DNA of 64,000 nt, from assembly GCA_018398585.1 (NCBI GenBank), contig JAGTTD010000015.1, forward strand, positions 4,903,001-4,967,000, written 5' to 3'. Source of the stretch: Simmondsia chinensis (Eukaryota; Streptophyta; Magnoliopsida; Caryophyllales; Simmondsiaceae). The position numbers were made by a program, and so were the translations under genes. The notes below the pieces were generated by a model. It saw only the letters and a program-made list of their open reading frames with translations, did no database searches and was not told where the DNA came from. Within the stretch, counting starts at the first letter, position 1. The number at the start of each line of letters is the position of its first letter. Below are positions 56,171-64,000 of this stretch, one piece after another.

Positions 56171-57236
56171 TATTTTACTTCTTATAATATCATTAATAAT
56201 CCTATCTATAGTCACTAGTAGGGTAGATGAAAACAAAAATCTTGTATTGATTAAGCGAAAGTCTTATAACTTTGTGAGCTCTTCATTTTATGCCAATTGA
56301 TTTTAGGATTAAAATTTTATCTAATTGTATATTTAAAAACTAAATACTAGATCTCAAGTGTTCCCGATGGTAAGTATCAGACTTTCTTTATCTAAACCTG
56401 TCTTCTCTAATTGTTATTACATACATTTTCCCTTTCCAACACTCCAGCACCCCGTTAAAAGAAAGGGCGTAAATGAGTCATTTCAAGCACAAAGTCGTAT
56501 TGCTCAAAGCTTGGCTGAAAGCTCACTGAGTCTAGGGATCATGGTTCAAGCTCGACTTGTCATAGTTGGAGTTATTGCTTGTTAGTGGCTTAAACCCACT
56601 TATTATAGGCTTGATCTTGATTTGACATTAACTTGAAAACTATTATTATGAAGAGATTAAAAAAAGAGGAGATATTGACCAACTATTTATAATGTAGCAT
56701 AAATAAATTATCCATTTTTACATCTCTCATACTCTAAAATTACCTTATCTCTCATTAGAGTCAATAACCTAAATTTCCTTAATTTGGATCTAAAGGTCAA
56801 TAATGTACTCTTCTCATCTTTCATCCTCTCGTGTGAATCATACCTATATATAAATATAATGCTCATTTACAAGAGGAACAAACTAAACCCGAAAATTCAA
56901 AAATTCAATCAAAAAATGAATAAAAATGAAAACATGAGTCGAACTGATTTCAATAAAATAAACAAACCCGATGCATTGTAGTGTCCATTATCACACAGAA
57001 TATTACAGGAAAATGTCGATTAGCTTAAAAAGATGCAACCTCCACAACTTCAAAATGAGGCCCCCAGTCACCCACACTAGAACTTCAGCCAATCCTAGCA
57101 ATGAGAACCCTGTTTCAAGATGACAAAGATAGTAGTAGTAACAGTACAAAAACATAAACTATAATGCAAATTAAAGCAAGGAAGAACTCCCTTCTCTTGA
57201 TGCTTTTTACACCATCAGCCCAGTTTTTTGGATTCC
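56171..57236. other. Intergenic plus 3' flank of the calcyclin-binding protein gene
   Basis: No gene is seen in 56171-56980. From about 57000 the sequence, including AATAATAT/AATGCAAATT-type words, is likely the 3' UTR area of the gene to the right. Confidence 0.35.
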
Positions 57237-59887
57237 TCAACGATATCCCTTCAGAGGATCGGCTGTTTTGCCTGATCTAGCATCACTCCATGCTTTTGCT
57301 ATTGTTCTCTTCATTTCGTCATCGCCTTCCTCATACATATTCTGCACGTCTATGTTTGTTAGATTGAAGCACAGCAAAGCAGGTTGTGAGGGTCCAACAC
57401 AACATGGGTCCGACACTAGAAATTAGACCCAGCAACTTCGACCCAGCTTGAATGGTTGAGATGAAGCTGACCAGACATAAGTGTTGGGTTGAGGATTTGG
57501 TAACCCAAGATCAATAAGACACGGACCTAAGTGACCAAATCTGATTCAAACAATAGTGGAGATCATGTAGAAAGAAGCTTCTACCAGCTGAAACATGGTC
57601 TCTTGTATTTTCGTTTTCTGGCACACTAATCATTCCTTAATGAGTATAAGATGTAACCTTGTAACTAGTGATATAAATTTGGAAGGCCCTTGATTGGTAA
57701 TTAGATAATCGTTTGCAAGTCACTAGCGTATTGTGTTCATTTATTCAGTTACATTCAGAAATGTTGTATACGGCAATTGAATTTTCAAAGGAAAACGTGT
57801 ACTCTTGGGTCCAACTCAATGTGACGACCTAAACCGAGAATGACAAGGACGCCTACCACCAACCCCCCCCCCCCCGGGCGCAGGTACCCAGTGTTTTACA
57901 AGTCACTAGCATATTGTGTTCGTTTTCAGTGACATTCAGAAATGTTGTATACTGCGATTGAAGTTTCGGAGGAATTTGTGTATTCTCGCATCAAACTCAA
58001 TACATTAACCTAAACCGAGAACGACATGGACCTTTTTTTTTTTCCAGGTAACCAGTGTTTTACGCTATTCTATCCTAACTCAACCTACTCAATTGCTATG
58101 CATAATAGAAATGACCAAAGGAAACGAGAACAAAACATAAAATGATTTGACTCTAAGTTCTAACCCAAAGACAGCGCAATTTACCATTCCATGATCACGT
58201 TTTTTAATTAACATGGTAGTTAGTATTGTCACGTTAGAGGAAACTTCGACCTGGTTAAATATGAGTATACCAACGCAACACTAATATGCTACTTAAGCAA
58301 AAATGGAATCAACACTCCACGTACCTTCATGAGATCCATGATCCCCGCCATAGGATCCTTCTCTTTGTCAAGATTCGGCTTTAACTGCGAAAAGCCATAT
58401 AAAGCAAATCAAAATCCACGGTCTTGCAGGCATCGGTACTTCAACGATCCATTCAGTGAGAAAGATAGTTTTTGTTTTGACAAATATCTCTATAAATATT
58501 TTTAGATGAAGAGAAAATTTCCATAATACTCGTCTTTCTTTCAAGTTGGGAAATTAACTACATTTGAGGTGGACTTAGAAACTAGGTAGTCGAGCTGGGA
58601 TGGGAAGGGTAGCCTATTTTAAATGGATTAGGAATACTATTAATAAGGAAAGGAAAATGATTTTGTCTATTCTAAAAAGGAATTCACTTGTTACTTCAAA
58701 TCATTTTTAGTACTTATTAATGTGAACAAATAAAAGAAACAACATGGAGGACTTCCAACCAAACAAAGCCTAGATGTAAGAAGGTAAGCTTTTACCTTGT
58801 CTTCCTTGTAATGCAGATCTAACCAGTTCCCCTTTGACGCTTTGACCAGGGTGATGATCACCCTCGTTGGCTTGACTGTTACCTTACATTTTTCAGGAAC
58901 GATTTCCTTGTTCAATTTCGGTACGCCAAACTTGTAATTCTTCCCCCCGACGTCATGGAATTTGATATCCAATGACATTGGCTTAAATGTTGTCTCCAAT
59001 TTATCTTCTTTAACCCCCTCAAGGGACACATAGATCTGAAATAAGCGTACATTTAGGTCAGGACTCCAAACAACAGCATTTTGAAATCGGCAAATAAAAG
59101 GAAAGCCTTTATGTAATATATTTCAAGTTAGGAGTTAAAAGGGTATTGTACTAGCCAAAAATAAAGGTGTTAATGCGAAAGCAATCATGTTGTAAAAAGA
59201 TGAGCTTTTGCTTTGACATAAACAAATTTGGACTTGGCAATAACATTACCTTAGTTAAATTATATGATTTCTCAAAAATGTACCTACTTCCAGGATACCA
59301 TGACCGTCAAGCTCAAACTGATTCAATGACTATATAATGAGTCACACAAAGTTGACACAACGTAGAAGATGAACCAACAAGGAAAAGATATGTTCAGAAG
59401 ACGGGCACATCATACTTCCATCCCCAGCAAAGCTGGACCCAAGAGTCAAATTATGGATCGCAGCTGCATTGCAATTAGGAAACAGGGTTTTGCAGGCTTT
59501 ACATAACAGGCGAACACAATCATCTTGGGTTTTCTAGGTTATAATAAGCCAAATTTAAGAGAAATGCCATCAATATATAATAAATCGGCATACAACCTTT
59601 AATTTTAGTATTTAATTGTAGTTTCTAACAGACATCCATCTCTAATTATGTTTCATTAGTAGATACGCGCACAAAGTTGAAGACAAAAGTATTATTATTA
59701 TGTAATCACTAATCGCATAACAAAGCAAGAAGGATGCCAGTACCTTGACTTTGTCATTATCCTGATCCCAGCTAAACGATCCCAGAGTGCAGTAGCTCAA
59801 TGATGGTGTAGCGGGTACTTTTGTTGCCACTGGAACTGGAGTTGCAGGCTGTGCAGCAACAGCAGAAGCGCCATTCTCCTTTGACAA
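57237..59887 (-). CDS. Calcyclin-binding protein (CacyBP/SIP), 3' four exons; 5' end outside window
   Basis: Exons 59744-59887, 58796-59035, 58325-58384 and 57237-57341 join in phase 0 with GT-AG introns into 182 codons plus stop. The CS (p23-like) domain runs from LGSFSWDQDNDKVK through IYVSLEGVKEDKLETTFKPM and KFHDVGGKNYKF to KGNWLDLHYKEDK. The SGS-like C-terminus follows (MAGIMDLMK, NMYEEGDDEMKRTIAKAWSD, SGKTADPLKGYR). Family members bridge SIAH-type ubiquitin ligases or Hsp90 partners. The usual N-terminal helical region of about 40 residues is missing. An intact acceptor AG precedes 59887 and nothing resembling exon 1 occurs up to 64000, so it probably lies right of the window, across an intron holding a copia element. 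Confidence 0.88.
57716..58065. repeat. Imperfect tandem duplication, period 183 bp (intron of CacyBP)
   Basis: CAAGTCACTAGC starts the first copy at 57716 and the second at 57899. Both contain ACATTCAGAAATGTTGTATA, CCTAAACCGAGAA and CCAGTGTTTTAC. The first copy has a C run, the second a T run, at the same place. Confidence 0.8.
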
Positions 59888-60433
59888 CTGTACAGTACAA
59901 GTCAAGCTCAACGGTCCAGACAATGGTTGCAGTGTACCGAATGTTGCATGGTATTGTTAGGCTTTTTAAAGAACCTAAGTTGTTTTTATGTCTTATATTT
60001 GGAAATATTTCAGTGACTAATAACGCAAATTGATTTTTATATTCTTCAGTAGTTTTTAACACAAAGATATAAATGCATTATAAACCCAATACCAAAACAC
60101 CGATTTGTGATGGCCACTTGTGGCCAGCTCAATATGCCACATGAAGGCTATTACATGACGACCTTTATTTGATTCCGTGTGTCGCCGGTATACATTTTGC
60201 CTCACATTTTTGTCAAGATATGGTTACACTTTGCAATTGGACTTTCCATGCATTTGCCATTACAGAGGGGTTAAGCACACCTCCAATGAACGTGCCAAAT
60301 TTGACACTAGCAAATCTGAAGGTGCTGGTTGAATGGGGGAGCCAAAAATGGCATTATTGTCAGAAAAATAGTTCAGTTGATCCAATTTGCGTGCATTTTT
60401 TAAGGAAACTTTTTCAATCCATTCACCAGTGAG

Positions 60434-60596
60434 GTTGTTTTTATGCTTTCATACTTCTCAAGTTGAGGGTCCTCAGAACTAGCCTCTAGTAAGGGTAACA
60501 CCTTCAAGGGGTAAGACTGTGTATATCCCACCCCTCCCAGACCCTGCTTATGGGGAAGCCCTTGAGGCATTGAGTCTGTTATTGTTGTTGTTGTTG
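60434..60596 (+). mobile_element. 5S/TS-type SINE, head lost (CacyBP first visible intron)
   Basis: TCACCAGTGAG (11 bp) flanks it at 60423-60433 and 60597-60607. Body: AAGTTGAGGGTCCTCAGAAC, GGGGTAAGACTGTGTATATC, CCAGACCCTGC, GGCATTGAG and a GTT tail. The 5' about 20 bp do not resemble 5S. Confidence 0.85.
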
Positions 60597-61163
60597 TCAC
60601 CAGTGAGTTGTTACATAGAATGCCAATAATGTAGCTTTAGATGCAAACCCCCTTCACCCACCTTCAAGCCACATCACCACACCCAACCATCAAACTTTTA
60701 CATTTTTGATGCACATATCTAGTTGGTCTTCCCTAAGCTTCAAATTTTCGACTCATAAGTCCTCTTATGCATGATTTCCACATATGTTGTCACCGCCTCA
60801 ACACATGCAGGCGCGTGCACACACAAATATATACCATGAATTTTTTTAATATATCTACACTAAATAAATGTAACCTTTAAAATATAAATACCTCTTATAT
60901 TTTCTTTACATCAAAAATTGCCACGCGACTTAGTTTATGCACATTCTTAGTGTATGTACATCAACCCTCTCTATATATGTACCTATTGTACATAAACCCT
61001 CTCTATATATGTAACTATTATAAAGATCACTATGTAAACCACGCAATCCTATCTCATAATCCACTACGTAATAGCTGTTATATACAACGATCACTATTTT
61101 GGGATTTGAGGGTTTCAATATCGTAGTCTTATAACCCACAAAATAGGAACTAACAGTAGTCAA
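60597..61163. other. Intronic/intergenic, nothing recognised
   Basis: AT-rich sequence. CCCTCTCTATATATGTA is repeated at about 60967 and 60999. No coding. Confidence 0.4.
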
Positions 61164-61168
61164 TTATC

Positions 61169-61240
61169 TATTAGAGTATAAACTTATTCTTAAGCCTTTA
61201 CCTAACAGTTTTAACTTTTGAAATAATTGATTCCTCAACA
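61169..61240 (+). mobile_element. Solo LTR of the TRIM family
   Basis: A 72-bp sequence (TATTAGAGTATAAACTTATT to GATTCCTCAACA) matching the LTRs at 34947-35238 and 42057-42129. It is flanked by TTATC on both sides (61164-61168, 61241-61245), as expected after LTR-LTR recombination. Confidence 0.75.
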
Positions 61241-61263
61241 TTATCAACAAAGAACTTGATATG

Positions 61264-62084
61264 TGTTGATGTATTTTCAAAATATTCGTTGTATAAAATG
61301 TATATATGTGTGTTAAATATTGTTTATATGTATATAAGATGTATTTGAGATTGTCCCGATACTTGTATGAGTGATTAGAGCATTATTGGGAGTATGTGTC
61401 GACACATGGGTCATATGTGTCGACACAAAATCCTATAGAACGCAAGGGAGATAGCTGTGTGTCGACACACATGGCCCGTGTGTCGACACACAGCCCGTTT
61501 CAGGTGCGCACGGAGGAAACCTGTGTGTCGACACACAGGCTTACAGTGAGCCAGTGTGTCGACCTGTGTGTCGACAGTATCGACACACAGGCTTACAGAA
61601 AGCTGTGTGTCGACACACAACTTCGACACACAGGTCGGTTTTGACGGTTTTCTGCGCGGTTTCTTCCCAGTTCTTTTATATATTGATGCTCTTGATTTTG
61701 GGACGTTTTACAGAAGAGAATAATACCAGATATTCTCCCCTCTCATTAAGAAGAAGAAAACATATGAAATGGTAGTGGAATTTCACAAGTAATTTGAAGA
61801 ACATCTTCTTGGTTCTTGTGTTCTATGTGAGTTCGGCAAAGGGTGAGTTCTCTAAATCAACCAATCTCTAGACATCTTCATCAATCTCTTCCCATACACT
61901 TCTTCACTCCATATTTTGGTAGTTGTTGTATCCCCGAGGATATTTCGTATACCAAAATAAACCTTAAGGATAGTGATCACACGCCTCAACACCTGAGATC
62001 GTTTGGATACCCGGTTGCAAGGTTTTGCAAGTATTTTCTGAATTTTTTCTAACAATCTTAAGGTTTATCATTCTGGTTTGGGTT
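61264..62084 (+). repeat. Putative 5' LTR and leader of the right-edge copia element
   Basis: TGTTGATGTATTTTC near 61264 may be the LTR start. TTCTAACA near 62054 may be its end. The 3' LTR is outside the window, so neither can be confirmed, and the following sequence is not a standard TGGTATCAGAGC primer site. It includes the palindrome cluster. Confidence 0.4.
61398..61650. repeat. Cluster of GTGTCGACAC palindromes
   Basis: Eight GTCGAC cores, most inside TGTGTGTCGACACACA, plus two half sites (ATCGACACACAGG, TTCGACACACAGG), within about 250 bp. Units such as CTGTGTGTCGACACACAGGC with a CTTACAG spacer recur. Frames on both strands are open only because the unit is self-complementary. Confidence 0.9.
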
Positions 62085-64000
62085 ATGGCTTCATCACTAA
62101 GGGAGATGACATCCAATTTTGTAAAATTGGACCGGTTTGATGGGGGAAATTTTCGACGGTGGCAGAGGAAGATGAATTTTCTCATAACAACGCTGAATGT
62201 GGTGTATGTCCTGAATACACCGTCTCCATCCCCCGTTTCTGAGGAGGAAGAAACGCTGGCCGAGCAAAGGGCAAGACTGAAGTGGTAAAACGATGATTAC
62301 ATTTGTAGAGGGCACATCTTGAATGGGATGACCGATGCCTTGTTTGACATTGACTCTAACATGTCAACCGCGAAGGAACTATGGGACGCACTTGAGGCTC
62401 GTTACATGGCCGAGGATGCAACAAGCAAAAAATTCCTGGTTAGTCAATTTAATAATTATAAGATGATTTATGGTCGTCCTGTCATGGAGCAATTCCATGA
62501 AATAGAACGTATATTAAATAATTTTAAACAACATAACATGAATATGGACGACACAATCGTTGTTTCTTCCTTAATTGACAAACTTCCTCCCTCTTGGAAA
62601 GATGTAAGGAAAAATTTAAAACATAAGAAGGAGGATATGTCAATTGAGGAACTCGCTAACCATTTACGTATTGAGGAAGGTTACAGGGTGCAAGATGACA
62701 ACAAAGAACGCCCGAGTGATGTTGGTAAAACCAACGTCGCAGAGGAAGGCCAATCTAGTAAGGGACCAAAGAGAACCGGACACTTCCAAAAGAACAATAA
62801 GCACAAGAGGCCGAAAGTTGTTTGTTGGGAGTGTCAGAAGCCCGGTCATATGCGAAAAGACTGTTATCGCCTTAAAAAGAACAAAGGCAAGGGGCTTGAT
62901 CATCGCACTAAAAATTCGAACGAGAGGTTCGTGGCGATGATTTCGGAAGTCAATCTAATCGAGAGTGATAATTCTTGGTGGATTGACTCGGGGGCCACGA
63001 AGCATGTATGTAATGATAGGGGGTTCTTCTCCACTTTTGAGCCCATGGACAACGGAACTGAGTTGTTCATGGGAAATGGGGCGTCGGTACCGGTTAAGGG
63101 GAAGGGAAAAATTGACTTACTTTTCACATCCGGAAAAACCCTTACTTTAACCGATGTATGCTTCGCTCCTGATGTTAAGAAGAATCTTGTATCGGGTGGC
63201 CTGTTGAATAGGTTTGGGTTCAAGTTGGTCTTCGAGGCCGACAAGTTTATTTTGTCAAAGGGTGGTGTATTTGTTGGGAAAGGATACCTATGTAATGGTA
63301 TGTTTAAACTAAATGTTAATAATAAGAACGTTGATTCTGTTTATATGCTTGATTCGTCGTTTTTATGGCATTATAGACTAGGACATGTGAATTTTCGTAG
63401 ATTACATGAAATGAATAATTCTTCGTTGATTCCTCACATAGATAAAGTTGTTGACAAATGCAAGACTTGTATGCTAACAAAAATAACGAAATCTCCATTT
63501 TCTTCTGTGCAAAGAGAGACTAATCTACTTGATCTAGTCCATAGTGACTTATGTGACTTCAAGCGAACACCGAGTTTGGGTGGAAAGAATTACTTTGTTA
63601 CATTTATCGATGATTATTCAAGATTTTGTTATGTTTATTTGATAAGTAACAAAGACGACTCGCTTGATAGGTTTAAAGCATATAAAGCAGAATCTGAATT
63701 ACACTGTGAAACCTTCCTCAAGCGTTTAAGCTCGGATCGTGGTGGCGAATACTACGATCCTAAATATTTTGAATCCACAGGAATAATACATGAAATAACT
63801 GCACCTTATACGCCACAACAAAATGGCGTGGCTGAGAGGAAAAACCGGACTCTAACTGAGATGGTTAATTCCATGTTATCTTATTCCGGTCTCAGTGATG
63901 GATTTTGGGGTGAGGCTATGTTAACGGCCTGTCACATATTAAATAGAGTTCCAAACAAGAGAAATAAAATAACTCCATATGAGTTGTGGAACAAACGAGC
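62085..64000 (+). CDS. Ty1/copia gag-pol, one in-frame stop, continues past window
   Basis: From the ATG at 62085 one phase stays open to the window end except TAA at 62286-62288. Gag: LDRFDGGNFRRWQRKMNFLI, then AKELWDALEARYMAEDATSK. Zinc knuckle: CWECQKPGHMRKDC near 62822-62863. Protease: WWIDSGATKHVC near 62977-63012. GAG-pre-integrase: FLWHYRLGHVNFRRL near 63360-63405. Integrase: HSDLCDFKRTPSLGGKNYFV, SSDRGGEYYDP and TPQQNGVAERKNRTL complete the DDE triad. RT and RNase H must lie right of 64000. The single stop, in a region otherwise free of decay, suggests a young insertion. Same strand as no cellular gene here; it sits antisense in the presumed first intron of CacyBP. Confidence 0.88.

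Noticed and set aside
61396..61644. 82- and 72-codon frames rich in VSTH/CRHT
   Set aside because: Self-complementary GTGTCGACAC repeats create open frames on both strands; not a protein gene.

Overview
The window is nuclear DNA of a flowering plant, most likely a eudicot; the species cannot be fixed from sequence alone. Evidence: AT-rich DNA, GT-AG introns, three plant protein families (a KATNAL2-type AAA ATPase, calcyclin-binding protein, a DUF538 protein), and a dense load of plant transposons: Ty3/gypsy, Ty1/copia, TRIM, Helitron-like, MITE, LINE and SINE sequences. Only three loci look like ordinary cellular genes: DUF538 (23709-24152, minus), a complete 11-exon AAA ATPase (31455-43941, minus) and the 3' four exons of calcyclin-binding protein (57237-59887, minus), whose first exon(s) probably lie beyond the right edge.

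Layout. 1-21490: a head-to-tail series of Helitron-like elements. Four 3' ends (hairpin then CTAG) occur at 2529, 12246, 13698 and 21490. Two of the units are split by LTR retrotransposons: a chromodomain Ty3/gypsy element (6175-12167, TSD AGTTC) and a short-LTR Ty1/copia element (16095-about 21335, minus). Both are full length but carry nonsense codons and frameshifts, with LTR pairs differing at about 4 % of sites by hand count. 21500-31400: MITEs, the DUF538 gene, a 22-bp minisatellite, several SINEs, and a TIR-bounded segment holding a 515-codon LINE-ORF1-like frame with no reverse transcriptase after it. 31455-43941: the AAA gene, its introns full of TRIM, SINE and MITE insertions. 44000-57200: degenerate repeats, a second ORF1-only LINE, MITEs, SINEs, decayed copia gag, gypsy RT, RTE-LINE and RNase H fragments. 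57237-64000: calcyclin-binding protein, then a young Ty1/copia element that runs off the right edge.

The most unusual content is a family of at least 15 short retroposons. Complete members have an almost full-length 5S rRNA head (about 119 nt, with the internal Pol III promoter boxes) joined to a body and GTT-rich tail resembling the 3' part of TS/Au-type plant SINEs. Several have perfect 11-17 bp target site duplications, and most are 5'-truncated and have lost the 5S head. This is a SINE architecture, distinct from Cassandra TRIMs, which carry 5S sequence in LTRs. Other notable structures: a 73-bp tandem array grown out of a gypsy RT gene (55030-55395), a run of GTGTCGACAC palindromes in the leader/LTR of the right-edge copia element (61398-61650), and a 70-73 bp-LTR TRIM family with intact TSDs.
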